DNA of 36,035 bases, taken from positions 1 through 36,035 of the forward strand of contig JBFMFH010000019.1 of assembly GCA_040752275.1 (NCBI GenBank), given 5' to 3'. Shown in pieces: positions 15,675 to 24,953 of this stretch. Source of the DNA: JBFMFH01 sp040752275 (GTDB taxonomy: Bacteria > Acidobacteriota > Vicinamibacteria > Vicinamibacterales > JAKQTR01). Made by a program: the position numbers and the translations under genes. The notes beneath the pieces are model-generated. The model ran no database searches and was not told the DNA's origin. It saw only the letters and a program-made list of their open reading frames with translations. Each line of letters begins with the position of its first letter. Position 1 is the first letter of the stretch.

Positions 15675-16387
15675 GTCTCGCGCTCCAACCAGTCGTGCCC
15701 GAGCACTCCCGCAGCACGGGCTGCCACCAGCGGCTCGTTCAGGAAGGCTACCAGGGGCGCAATGGCGCGGAAGACCGTGACCAGCGAGCGGAAGAACGCC
15801 GGAGAGTGCGCGAAGGCCGCTTGTTCTTCGCGGCCCGCGAGAAACTGACGATACCGCAGGAGGTCGGCCGCAGGGTGGTCCCTCGGGAACCCCCGAGGAA
15901 CCCTCGACAACCGTTCGCCTTCGAGCGAACCGACGGCCCGACGGAACGCCGGTGAGTCGATGATCCGGCGCAACCGCCTGTGACGCGTTGCCAGGTGCTC
16001 GCGAACAAGCTGCAGCTGCGATGTCGAGGGCATATACATCCCCCCGCCGAACCACACGTGGCGAGGCGCGATCTCGACGTAGAGGCCCGCGCACTCGTTC
16101 TTCGGCAGGCGACGGTGTGGAAAGTGCGCAGCGACGTGGGTCTTGAGCGGCGTCTTGTCGGGACTGAACCGCGTGTCCCGGTAGACCCGATAGATGGAGA
16201 CCCGCGGGGACGCCACCAGGTCCGGCGCGAAGCCGTCGAACTCCGCCGCCAGACGCTCGATGAGCGCCACCATGGGGGCGCGGACCTCGAGATTGTATTG
16301 CTCGCGCCGCTCCAGAAACCACTCTCGCCGGTTGTTGCGCTCGAGTGCGCGGAGAAACGAGAGCGTGCGCGGGGTGAAGAATACCAC
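15671..16387 (-). CDS. DUF2461 (TIGR02453) family protein
   Basis: The protein has 238 residues. I chose GTG 16387 because AGGAGG (complement of 16397-16402) lies nine bases upstream; the frame stays open further but would translate the 7-nt repeat array. Family features are clear: FFTPRTLSFLRALERNNRREWF at the N-terminus (seen in pieces), SIYRVYRDTRFSPDKTPLKTH, ECAGLYVEIAP and GGGMYMP. These match the DUF2461 family of unknown function, normally ~220 residues and cytoplasmic. It is the first gene of an operon whose later members are exported; its stop overlaps the DUF1175 start. Why a cytoplasmic DUF2461 protein leads an alpha-2-macroglobulin operon is unknown. Confidence 0.88.
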   Translation of the reverse strand: MVFFTPRTLSFLRALERNNRREWFLERREQYNLEVRAPMVALIERLAAEFDGFAPDLVASPRVSIYRVYRDTRFSPDKTPLKTHVAAHFPHRRLPKNECAGLYVEIAPRHVWFGGGMYMPSTSQLQLVREHLATRHRRLRRIIDSPAFRRAVGSLEGERLSRVPRGFPRDHPAADLLRYRQFLAGREEQAAFAHSPAFFRSLVTVFRAIAPLVAFLNEPLVAARAAGVLGHDWLERET

Positions 16388-16396
16388 CCGGTTGTG

Positions 16397-16402
16397 CCTC
16401 CT
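16397..16402 (-). promoter_or_regulatory. Ribosome binding site deciding the DUF2461 start
   Basis: The complement reads AGGAGG, nine bases before GTG 16387. It fixes the start downstream of the 7-nt repeat array rather than inside or beyond it. Confidence 0.75.
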
Positions 16403-16434
16403 GAGGGGAGCCTCTGGGGAGTGTACCAGAACCC

Positions 16435-16476
16435 GGGATTCGGGATTCGGGATTCGGGACTCAGGACTCGGGAATA
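16435..16476. repeat. 7-nt tandem array (GGGATTC type)
   Basis: Three perfect GGGATTC units (16435-16455) are followed by GGGACTC, AGGACTC and GGGAATA. It occupies the divergent spacer between the DUF2461 operon and msrP. It is the reverse complement of the GAATCCC array at 24-51 inside dnaE2. Confidence 0.9.
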
Positions 16477-16521
16477 GTCCCGGGCCGAGTGGGGTTATGT
16501 CCATCCAGAGGGACACCCGAC

Positions 16522-17466
<945 letters not shown>

Positions 17467-17494
17467 CGGGGACCAGAGGGAAGGGCCGACGAAC

Positions 17495-18151
17495 GTGCGC
17501 ACGCTGAAGGTTCTGGTATTCGCGGCCGCGCTGGGACCGCTGGCGGTCCTGGCGTGGGGAGCCGTCTCGGGCGGTCTGGGCGCGAATCCCATCGAGACGG
17601 TCACACGCGAGACCGGCACCTGGACCCTCCGGTTCCTGCTGATCACGCTGGCCATCACACCGCTCAGACGCGCGGCTGGCTGGAACGCTGCGATTCGGTT
17701 CAGGCGCATGCTGGGGTTGTTCGCCTTCTTCTACGGCGCGCTTCACCTGCTGACCTATCTCTGGCTCGATCAGTTCTTCGATGTGCCGGCCATCCTCAAG
17801 GACGTGTACACGCGTCCGTTCATCACGGCGGGCCTGTCGGCCTTTCTGTCGATGGTGCCCCTGGCGGCCACTTCGACCGCCGGCATGATCCGGTGGATGG
17901 GTGGCACGGCGTGGCGGCGGCTTCACCGCTTGGCGTACCTGGCGGCGGTGGCCGGGGTGGTGCACTATTGGTGGCTGGTCAAGCTGGACGTGACGGGGCC
18001 GCAGATCTACGCGGCCGTGCTGGCGTCGCTGCTCGGCGTCCGTGCGGCGTGGGTCGTGGCATCGAAGCGGGCGCGCATGCGCCAAGCCCGCGCGTTGTCG
18101 ACTTTACAGCGCGAAGCACTTGACAGACGGCCCCCTCCCGCGGTCTCCTGA
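17495..18151 (+). CDS. msrQ: Heme-binding membrane subunit MsrQ
   Basis: The protein has 218 residues and starts at GTG 17495 with GAGGGAAGG about 12 bases upstream. It has about six membrane helices. The ferric-reductase-like signatures of MsrQ (YedZ) are present: GANPIETVTRETGTWTLRFLL, ITPLRR, RRMLGLFAFFYGALHLLTYLWLDQ with its haem-ligand His, AATSTAGMIRWMGGTAWRRLHRLAYLAAV, and VHYWWLVKLDV with a second His pair. It anchors and feeds electrons to MsrP. The C-terminal tail after the last helix (KRARMRQARALSTLQREAL) is basic and probably cytoplasmic. Confidence 0.95.
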   Translation: MRTLKVLVFAAALGPLAVLAWGAVSGGLGANPIETVTRETGTWTLRFLLITLAITPLRRAAGWNAAIRFRRMLGLFAFFYGALHLLTYLWLDQFFDVPAILKDVYTRPFITAGLSAFLSMVPLAATSTAGMIRWMGGTAWRRLHRLAYLAAVAGVVHYWWLVKLDVTGPQIYAAVLASLLGVRAAWVVASKRARMRQARALSTLQREALDRRPPPAVS

Positions 18152-18190
18152 TCCCGAACCCAGGCACCGCACCGGTCCGGGTCCCGACAA

Positions 18191-18790
18191 ATGGCCGAAC
18201 CGCAACTGCGTGACCCCGTGTCACTGGACCGCTACGCGGCCGAGCACCTGGCTTACATCAGGCAGACCATGGAGCGGGCCGGCACTTTCACCGCCATCTC
18301 GGGCAAAGGACAGGTGGTCGTGGGGGCAATCGGCCTCCTCACCGCGCTGGTGGCTGCGACCGAGACCGACGGCGTGCTCTGGTTGGCGACCTGGTTGGCA
18401 GGCGCCGTCGTGGCCGGCGTCGTCGCCCTCATCAGCATCTGGCTGAAGGCCCGGCGTCTCGACGTGCCCCTGCTCGCGGGCCCGGGACGGAAGTTCGCGC
18501 TGGGGTTCCTGCCGCCGCTGATCGTCGGAGCGGTCATGACGGGCGCCCTCTACTACGCCGGCGCTCCACAGCTGCTGCCGGCGTTCTGGCTGCTGGCGTT
18601 CGGTGCCGGCGTGCTCGGCGGCGGCGCGTTGTCGGTCAGGCCCGTGCCCGTCATGGGCGCGTGCTTCATGCTGATCGGCGCCGCCGCGCTCGTGACGCCG
18701 CCGTCGTGGGGCAACTGGATGCTGGCGCTCGGCTTCGGTGGTGTGCACATCGCGTTCGGCTTCTTCATTGCCGCGAGGTACGGTGGCTAG
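18191..18790 (+). CDS. Membrane protein of unknown function, paired with regulator
   Basis: The protein has 199 residues. The first ~40 are soluble with an amphipathic pattern (LDRYAAEHLAYIRQTMERAGTF in pieces), then five or six hydrophobic segments follow: about 42-58, 64-82, 105-125, 130-147, 152-168 and 174-194. I do not recognise a named family. The gene's stop lies inside the start region of the winged-helix regulator, an 8-base overlap, so the two are almost certainly cotranslated. By analogy with other membrane-protein/regulator pairs, the regulator probably controls this unit. Ligand or transport role unknown. Confidence 0.7.
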   Translation: MAEPQLRDPVSLDRYAAEHLAYIRQTMERAGTFTAISGKGQVVVGAIGLLTALVAATETDGVLWLATWLAGAVVAGVVALISIWLKARRLDVPLLAGPGRKFALGFLPPLIVGAVMTGALYYAGAPQLLPAFWLLAFGAGVLGGGALSVRPVPVMGACFMLIGAAALVTPPSWGNWMLALGFGGVHIAFGFFIAARYGG

Positions 18791-19169
18791 CCGTTCGACG
18801 TCAGGGCGGGCGGTGCGGCGGACGGCCGAGCCCGACGCCGGTTCTGGGCCGGCTCGGCGCGACGTGACCAGCCGCCTGCCGGACCTCGATCGGATCATCC
18901 ACGAGCGGATCCGCCTGGGCATCATCAGCGCGCTGGCCGTCAACGACGTGTTGTCGTTCAACGACCTGAAGGCGCTGCTCGGCACCACAGATGGCAACCT
19001 CTCCGTGCACGCCCGCAAACTGGAACAGGCGGACTACGTGGCCTGCACGAAGTCGTTCGATGGCCGCCAGCCGCGAACTGAATTCCGCATCACCGCAACC
19101 GGCCGGCGGGCGCTCGATCGCTACCTGCATCACATGGACGCGCTCATCCAGGCCACGAAACAGCGCTGA
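18783..19169 (+). CDS. Winged-helix transcriptional regulator (HTH_34 type)
   Basis: The protein has 128 residues from GTG 18783, which overlaps the upstream stop and has CGAGGT close before it; GTG 18864 is an alternative that would remove a basic disordered N-terminus. Residues ~30-115 form one winged-helix domain: LDRIIHERIRLGIISALA, FNDLKALLGTTDGNLSVHARKLEQADYV and RTEFRITATGRRALDRYL. This pattern matches the small MarR/ArsR-like winged-helix DNA-binding family (HTH_34), usually ~100 residues. Such proteins usually act as dimeric repressors of the adjacent membrane-protein gene. Confidence 0.82.
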   Translation: MASRSTSGRAVRRTAEPDAGSGPARRDVTSRLPDLDRIIHERIRLGIISALAVNDVLSFNDLKALLGTTDGNLSVHARKLEQADYVACTKSFDGRQPRTEFRITATGRRALDRYLHHMDALIQATKQR

Positions 19170-19324
19170 GGAGCGTACGAAGGGATCGGCCAGCTGCTGA
19201 AGCCCGGACGCCTCGTCCGCCTCGCGCGCGATCGTCCGGCCCCGGGTTATGCTGGAGCCCCACGCCGGGCCGGGACCTATCGGGCGCAGCGAGCACCGAG
19301 ACGACGATCACGGACGTTCGATCC

Positions 19325-22297
19325 ATGCAACAGGACCAGCACACACGCGATCTCGCGGCGGCACTGCGGGCGAGAGTTGACGGAGAGGTTCGCTTCGACG
19401 CTCCGAGCCGGGCCCTCTACGCCACCGACTCATCCAACTATCGGCAGGTGCCCATCGGCGTCGTCGTGCCTCGCCGTATCGAGGCCGTCGTCGAAACCGT
19501 CGCCGTCTGCCGGGAGCACGGGGTGCCGATCCTGGCCAGGGGCGCCGGGACAAGCCTGGCGGGGCAGTGCTGCAACGTGGCGGTCGTCATCGACATGTCG
19601 AAGTACTGCGACCGCATTCTGGCTGTCGATCCCGGTGCCCGGCAGGCTAGTGTGGAGCCGGGAGTGGTGCTCGACCGGCTGCGCGACGCCGCGGAGGCGC
19701 ACCGCCTGACGTTCGGCCCGGACCCCGCCACCCACCGGTGGTGCACGCTGGGCGGGATGATCGGCAACAACTCGTGCGGCGTGCACTCGGTGATGGCCGG
19801 TAAGACCGATGACAACACCGATGAGCTGGACATCCTGACCTACGACGGCGTCAGGATGACGGTCGGCGCGACCAGCCCCGAGCGTCTGGAGGCGATCATC
19901 CGGGAGGGAGGGCGGCGGGGCGAGATCTACGCCGGGCTCAGGGCGATCCGGGACCGATACGCCAATCAGGTCCGTGCGCGGTTCCCGAAGATTCCCCGGC
20001 GCGTTTCGGGCTACAACCTCGACGCGCTGCTCCCGGAGAACGGCTTCCAGGTCGCCAGGGCACTCGTCGGCTCCGAAGGGACGTGTGTCACGGTACTCGG
20101 AGCGACCCTGCGCCTCGTCGAGAGTCCGCAGGCGCGCACCCTCGTGCTGCTGGGGTTCGAGGACGTCTTTGCCGCGGCCGACGCCGTGCCGTTCGTGACC
20201 GGCTTCGGGCCCATCGGTCTCGAGGGGATCGACGAGCTGCTCGTGCTCCATTCGCGGAAGAAGAACCTGAACACGAAGGGTCTCGCTCTGCTTCCGGAAG
20301 GGCGGGGCTGGTTGTTCGTCGAGTTCGGCGGGACGACGAGGCTGGAAGCCGAATCGCGTGCAACGGCGCTCATCGACGCCGTACGCGCGAGCGGCCAGTC
20401 GGTCTCCGCCCGGGCGTTTGCGGATCCCGGCGAGTCGCAGCAGGTCTGGGCCGTGCGCGAATCGGCGCTCGGCGCGACGTCGTTCGTCCCCGGGGAGGGC
20501 AAGAACTGGGAGGGTTGGGAGGATGCGGCCGTCCGGCCGGACCAGCTCGGCGATTACCTCCGCGGCCTGCGCAGACTGATGGGCGACTACGGATACACCG
20601 GGTCGCTCTACGGCCACTTCGGCCATGCGTGCGTCCACACGCGGATCAACTTCGACCTGAAGACCCCCGATGGCATCGCGAAGTACCGGCGGTTCGTCGA
20701 GGACGCTGCCGACCTGGTCGTGCGCTTCGGCGGATCGCTCTCCGGCGAGCACGGCGACGGCCAGTCGCGCGCCGAACTGTTGCCGCGCATGTTCGGCCCC
20801 GAACTCATCCGGGCGTTCGAGGAGTTCAAGGCCGTCTGGGATCCGGCGAACCGGATGAATCCAGGCAAGCTCGTCCATCCCTTCAGGCTCGACGAGCATC
20901 TGCGGATGCCCCAGTACCACCCACCTGCACACCAGACCCACTTCGCGTACCCGGTCGAGGGCAGTTTCGCGGACGCGGCGCTACGCTGTGTCGGCGTCGG
21001 CAAGTGCCGGAAGACGGATATCGGAGCGATGTGCCCGTCCTTCATGGCGACACACGAGGAGCAACACTCGACCAGGGGACGCGCGCGGCTCCTGTTCGAG
21101 ATGCTGCAGGGCGAGGTCGTGCGGGACGGCTTCAGGAGCGAGGCCGTACGCGAGGCCCTCGACCTGTGCCTCTCGTGCAAGAGCTGCAAGACGGAGTGCC
21201 CGACCGGGGTCGACATGGCCGCCTACAAGGCCGAGTTCCTGGCCCACTACTATGAGGGGCGGCGCCGGCCGCTCGGGGCGTATGCGTTCGGCCTGATCAA
21301 CCACTGGGCGGTGCTGGCCGAGCGCGTGCCGTGGCTCGCCAACCTGTTCACGCAGGTGTCTCCTTTCAGCACCCTGATCAAGTGGATGCTCGGTGTGGCC
21401 CCGCGACGCCGCCTGCCCAGATTCGCGCGGACGAGCTTCCGCCGGGCATTCCTCGCGCGCAGCATGCAGGCGAAGGCGTTGGCGCCGGGGCGTCAGCTGG
21501 AGAACGATGAGCGCGCCCGATCAGGGCGCGACCTTCCCTGGTCCCGGGTCTCCGGTCCCCGGTCCCCGTCCTCCCGCGTGCTCCTCTGGCCAGACTGCCC
21601 CAACAACTACTTCCACCCCGAGGTGGCGCACGCCGCCGTCGAGGTCCTCGAAGCCGTGGGTTTCCAGGTCGACGTTCCGCGCGAGCGGCTCTGCTGCGGC
21701 CGTCCTCTCTACGATCATGGAATGCTCCGGGTCGCCCGGCGCCGGCTCACTGAGACGCTCGACGCCCTCGCGCAGGAGATCGAGGCGGGCGTGCCCATCG
21801 TCTGCCTCGAGCCGAGTTGCGTGTCCGTCTTCCGTGACGAGCTTCCACGCTTCTTCCCGGACGATCCGCTGGCTCGCAGGTTGAGCAGTCAGACGTGGTT
21901 CCTGACCGAGTTCCTCGAACGGGAAGCCGCCGTCGTTCCAGCGCGGCTGGCGGGCCACGCCGTCGTCCAGCCGCACTGCCACCATCGGGCGTCGTTGAAG
22001 CTGGATGATGAGGCGGCGGTGTTGAGGAAGCTTGGCATCGACTTCGAGATGCTCGACGCCGGTTGCTGCGGCATGGCCGGGGCGTTTGGGCTCGATCGAG
22101 AACACGACGACGTGTCGCTGAAGGTGGCGGAGCATGGCCTCTTGCCAGCCGTTCGTGCCGCGTCGCCCGGCACCTACGTAGTGTCGAATGGGTTCAGCTG
22201 CCGCGAGCAGATCACCCAGGCCACGGGGCGCCGCGTCTGGCACATTGCTGAACTGCTGAGAGCCGGGCTCATCCGGCGCAAGGACCGCAGCGACTGA
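19325..22297 (+). CDS. FAD-linked oxidoreductase fused to Fe-S/CCG subunit (D-lactate/glycolate dehydrogenase type)
   Basis: This 990-residue fusion joins a GlcD/Dld-like flavoprotein to a GlcF-like iron-sulfur half. The FAD-binding module (about 40-250) shows PIGVVVPRRIEAV, ARGAGTSLAGQCCN and GGMIGNNSCGVHSVMAGKT; the substrate/flavin C-terminal module (~260-525) ends SGEHGDGQSRAELLPRMFG and MNPGKLVHP. Two Fe-S binding segments follow: Cys555, 561 and 570, then CLSCKSCKTECP (Cys615, 618, 621, 625). Two CCG domains come next (LCCGRPLYDHGM and AGCCGMAGAFG). The enzyme oxidises a 2-hydroxy acid (D-lactate, glycolate or 2-hydroxyglutarate) and passes electrons to the quinone pool. Substrate cannot be told from sequence. 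At about residues 739-748 an Arg/Ser/Pro linker is encoded by 7-nt repeats. Start is ATG 19325 with a weak ribosome site. Confidence 0.9.
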   Translation: MQQDQHTRDLAAALRARVDGEVRFDAPSRALYATDSSNYRQVPIGVVVPRRIEAVVETVAVCREHGVPILARGAGTSLAGQCCNVAVVIDMSKYCDRILAVDPGARQASVEPGVVLDRLRDAAEAHRLTFGPDPATHRWCTLGGMIGNNSCGVHSVMAGKTDDNTDELDILTYDGVRMTVGATSPERLEAIIREGGRRGEIYAGLRAIRDRYANQVRARFPKIPRRVSGYNLDALLPENGFQVARALVGSEGTCVTVLGATLRLVESPQARTLVLLGFEDVFAAADAVPFVTGFGPIGLEGIDELLVLHSRKKNLNTKGLALLPEGRGWLFVEFGGTTRLEAESRATALIDAVRASGQSVSARAFADPGESQQVWAVRESALGATSFVPGEGKNWEGWEDAAVRPDQLGDYLRGLRRLMGDYGYTGSLYGHFGHACVHTRINFDLKTPDGIAKYRRFVEDAADLVVRFGGSLSGEHGDGQSRAELLPRMFGPELIRAFEEFKAVWDPANRMNPGKLVHPFRLDEHLRMPQYHPPAHQTHFAYPVEGSFADAALRCVGVGKCRKTDIGAMCPSFMATHEEQHSTRGRARLLFEMLQGEVVRDGFRSEAVREALDLCLSCKSCKTECPTGVDMAAYKAEFLAHYYEGRRRPLGAYAFGLINHWAVLAERVPWLANLFTQVSPFSTLIKWMLGVAPRRRLPRFARTSFRRAFLARSMQAKALAPGRQLENDERARSGRDLPWSRVSGPRSPSSRVLLWPDCPNNYFHPEVAHAAVEVLEAVGFQVDVPRERLCCGRPLYDHGMLRVARRRLTETLDALAQEIEAGVPIVCLEPSCVSVFRDELPRFFPDDPLARRLSSQTWFLTEFLEREAAVVPARLAGHAVVQPHCHHRASLKLDDEAAVLRKLGIDFEMLDAGCCGMAGAFGLDREHDDVSLKVAEHGLLPAVRAASPGTYVVSNGFSCREQITQATGRRVWHIAELLRAGLIRRKDRSD
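21540..21567. repeat. 7-nt-periodic array in frame inside the oxidoreductase gene
   Basis: Four consecutive heptads read GGTCCCG, GGTCTCC, GGTCCCC, GGTCCCC. They encode part of a WSRVSGPRSPSSR linker between the Fe-S segment and the first CCG domain. The unit is like the complement of the heptads at 494-521. Confidence 0.7.
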
Positions 22298-22477
22298 CGC
22301 CCGCGGCGCCCTCCATGGAGCGTACGAATCAGCCGGCCTCCCGCCGCCGGCGTCGTGGGGCCGCGCGGGGGCGCTGAGAGACTCGAGTCGCTCAAGTGTG
22401 TCCGGGTCGTTTCTGGCGAGTCTGGAGCCTGCCGTTCGACAACCGCTCCGAGCGCCCAGCCCGGCACGAATAGAGAA

Positions 22478-22501
22478 GGCCGCGGGCTCGACCCTGCGGC
22501 C
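22478..22501. terminator. GC hairpin between convergent transcription units
   Basis: Nine base pairs (one G-U) form between GGCCGCGGG and CCTGCGGCC-type arms around a CTCGAC loop. It stands between the oxidoreductase stop (22297) and the restriction-endonuclease stop (22562). No T-tract follows, so it may be a bidirectional RNA-stabilising or weak terminator hairpin. Confidence 0.4.
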
Positions 22502-22561
22502 CCCATGGTGACCCGACCTGCAGCCATGGGTCTCCAAACTGGCGCGGCACAACTGCCGCGG

Positions 22562-23506
22562 TCAGTCTGGCGTCTCGTCAACAAGCTCGGCGGAGGCCGG
22601 AACATCCTCCTCTCCGACCCGAGGGGCAAACTCCGCCGCCAGCGGGTGGGCAAGCGAGGGCGACACCGGGTCCCAGACCAATCGCTGAGTCCGCGAGCGC
22701 AGGTTCGGAGCTCCGTAAACGAAACGCAGGTCGTACTCCCGGTAGAGCACTTCGAAGAATCGGGCGAACAGGAGAGGGCTTGTTGTCCTCGGGTATCCAC
22801 CAAACACCCCGCCCAAGTCATCGACCTCTGGCTTGGCGAGAATCAGCGAGATGGCCTCGTATCGGCTCACATCGTCCCTGAGGTCGCGCCGGCCAGCCAG
22901 GCGCGCCATCGCCCGGGCGTAGTTCGACACGAAATCTGTCACTTCGCCAGACGAAGTGATGGCCAGGTCCTTCGCCTGGACTCGGCCGCGGTCGTCCGGC
23001 GCAAGGAACGGGCTGTCGGGCGGTATCGGGCCATCGGTATTGCCCCGCAGCAGATGGATGAAACCGTACACGAGCGCCGGGTAGGCGATGTGGACGTTCG
23101 TGCAGTCCCCGACGGCCTCTTCGAGTCTGTTCGTCAGGTTCCGGAAAGCGTTCAACGTGCCCTTCATGGACACCGCCAGGCACGGGCCGATGCCGTCTAC
23201 GTTGACGACGACGTCGATGTCCTTGGTCTTGAGGCCGCCGAAGACGGTGCACTCGCCACTGCCGCCAGACTCGGGACTGTGATGGAGGCGATAACCGCGT
23301 CCGCGTCGCGTGACGGTGAACGGCGGTCGAGGCGTAATCCGATCGGGGTGGAATCCCCCCTCGATGACGAGGCGGCAAGCCACGTACCAGTGCATCGGCT
23401 TGATGTGTTTCTGGCCCTGGGTTCCGGACTCGGCCCTCACGAACGCCGCGAGCGCCTCTCTCAGCCCCAGCCACGTGCACCGCTCAGGCGCTCTCTCAGG
23501 AGTCAC
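22562..23506 (-). CDS. Putative type II restriction endonuclease
   Basis: The protein has 314 residues, starting at GTG 23506, which overlaps the methyltransferase stop by 11 bases (GTGACTCCTGA). I recognise no named endonuclease family. Evidence for function is its place as the tightly coupled partner of a DNA N6-adenine methyltransferase and a possible PD-(D/E)xK nuclease core: GLKTKDIDVVV with Asp96/Asp98, followed by GPCLAVSMKG with Lys115, where the usual Glu of ExK is replaced by Ser113. Downstream are NLTNRLEEAVGDCTNVHIAYP, an AYPALVYGFIHLL helix and KDLAITSSGEVTDFVSNYARAMARL. Substrate sequence unknown. It may alternatively be an inactive or non-nuclease accessory protein. Confidence 0.6.
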   Translation of the reverse strand: MTPERAPERCTWLGLREALAAFVRAESGTQGQKHIKPMHWYVACRLVIEGGFHPDRITPRPPFTVTRRGRGYRLHHSPESGGSGECTVFGGLKTKDIDVVVNVDGIGPCLAVSMKGTLNAFRNLTNRLEEAVGDCTNVHIAYPALVYGFIHLLRGNTDGPIPPDSPFLAPDDRGRVQAKDLAITSSGEVTDFVSNYARAMARLAGRRDLRDDVSRYEAISLILAKPEVDDLGGVFGGYPRTTSPLLFARFFEVLYREYDLRFVYGAPNLRSRTQRLVWDPVSPSLAHPLAAEFAPRVGEEDVPASAELVDETPD

Positions 23507-24953
23507 AGTGCCTCCATTCACGAAGCGTGTCGACAGCCTCGGATGCTGCGCAATCGTCCTCTGGAGTCCACGACCGGGGACGGCCGAGCAGGATCCTGCA
23601 AGCCTCCCGGGGCTCGATCTTGAGCAGGCCGCCGCCCAGTGGATGACCCTCCAGTTCACAACTGAGTTCGCGAAGGGGGCTGTTCCAGAGCCGAACCAAC
23701 TTGGGCAGTGTCGCCCCCGGCTTGAGCCGAACCGTGTGCACCGAATTGGTGCCCACGCAGCGAGCTTGGTTGGCGACGAGTGAAGGGCCACGGCCGCTCA
23801 TGTACGTCAGGAACGCGTCGGGGACATGCACATCGGGGACCACGTACCAGGGATCGCGGTTGCGGCACTTGTAGGTGTCTCTGGCCCGCATCGCGTCGGC
23901 GGACTCAAGGTACAACGTCACACCCTTCGGCAGGGCGCTCTGCGGCGACAGCCGCAGGAGCAGCACAGGCGCATCGGCAGCCAGCCATCCCGAGACCTGC
24001 TCCGCGGTGACCGCGGGGGCGGTAAGCATGCGACCGTTTCGAACAGCGTGGTGGAGACAGCTACCCGGAATACCCAGGGACATCGCCGCTGAGGGACGCA
24101 GGTGAAAGAAGTCGTTCGCGCCCGTGACGTAGCCGATTCCGACCTTCGCGAGGGAACCCAGATGTCGAGCAGCAGGGCCGTCGGCGATGTTCCGATACCG
24201 TTCGAGGATGCCGCTCTTGAGCAGGAACGGTCGGAGCCTGCCGTTCCAATTGCGCCAAGCGGAGGTCGGCACAAAGACACCGCGCCGTGGCGGGTGAGCA
24301 GAGAACCCGACCCGGTCCACCGTCGTCAGCAAGAAGCCGGTACCCGGTGTTCCGAAGCCGCGTGCGTACAGAAGCCACACGTCTTCCGACAGATCCGGAA
24401 ACACCTTCTCCTTCACGGCGATCACCTGCACGTGCGCGAAACAGCGAACGAGGTACTCGAGGAGCGGTCCTGCGTAGGGTGCGTGGCCAATCTCCGCCGG
24501 CACGATGAACGCCGCGCGCCCACCGGGCTTCAGCAGCGACGCGGCCGCCACGAGAAAGGGGGCCCACGATGAGGTCAGCGCCGAGAATCGCACCCCCTGC
24601 GCTGCGCAGTAGGTCAGGGCTCGTTCACGTGTCGCACCTGAGAAGACTTGATACCGGATGAACGGCGGATTGCCAGCAGCGCAGTCGAATCGTTGGTCCG
24701 TTCCGGCGGCCCACTCGAAGAAGTCGCGATGGTGCACATCGGCGTGAGGCGCCCGCTTGCGGGCCTCGGCAGCCGACATAGAGTCCTGCTCGACACCCAC
24801 GCACCGCCGGTGGAGGGCGAGGAACCGGCCGTCGCCGCAGGACGGATCCAGAAGCAGGTCAGACGACTTGCGAACGGCCCACTGGACGAGCGAGGCTACC
24901 GCGTCTTCAGGGGTGAAGAACGCGCCGCGTCGTTTTCGCGCTTCTGACGTCAT
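23496..24953 (-). CDS. Type II DNA adenine-N6 methyltransferase
   Basis: The protein has 485 residues and starts at ATG 24953. The N-terminus RRGAFFTPEDAVASLVQWA is the typical lead-in of gamma-class N6-adenine methyltransferases. Motif I for S-adenosylmethionine is LLLDPSCGDGRFL (33-45) and motif IV is AAGNPPFIRYQ (92-102), the catalytic NPPF. A C-terminal target-recognition region follows, including GYVTGANDFFHL and DPWYVVPDV, as in the TaqI/PaeR7I-like enzymes. It should protect host DNA at the site cut by the downstream partner. The gene order (M then R, overlapping) suggests that the endonuclease is made by translational coupling after the methyltransferase. Recognition sequence cannot be read from the protein. 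Confidence 0.88.
   Translation of the reverse strand: MTSEARKRRGAFFTPEDAVASLVQWAVRKSSDLLLDPSCGDGRFLALHRRCVGVEQDSMSAAEARKRAPHADVHHRDFFEWAAGTDQRFDCAAGNPPFIRYQVFSGATRERALTYCAAQGVRFSALTSSWAPFLVAAASLLKPGGRAAFIVPAEIGHAPYAGPLLEYLVRCFAHVQVIAVKEKVFPDLSEDVWLLYARGFGTPGTGFLLTTVDRVGFSAHPPRRGVFVPTSAWRNWNGRLRPFLLKSGILERYRNIADGPAARHLGSLAKVGIGYVTGANDFFHLRPSAAMSLGIPGSCLHHAVRNGRMLTAPAVTAEQVSGWLAADAPVLLLRLSPQSALPKGVTLYLESADAMRARDTYKCRNRDPWYVVPDVHVPDAFLTYMSGRGPSLVANQARCVGTNSVHTVRLKPGATLPKLVRLWNSPLRELSCELEGHPLGGGLLKIEPREACRILLGRPRSWTPEDDCAASEAVDTLREWRHCDS

Noticed and set aside
15675..16322. N-terminal extension of the DUF1175 protein through the DUF2461 gene
   Set aside because: It would overlap the whole DUF2461 gene in another frame; the GTG 15674 start follows with a signal peptide and a GTGA overlap.
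19430..20941. Long minus-strand frame opposite the FAD oxidoreductase
   Set aside because: Antisense to strongly conserved FAD-binding sequence; composition is typical of shadow frames.
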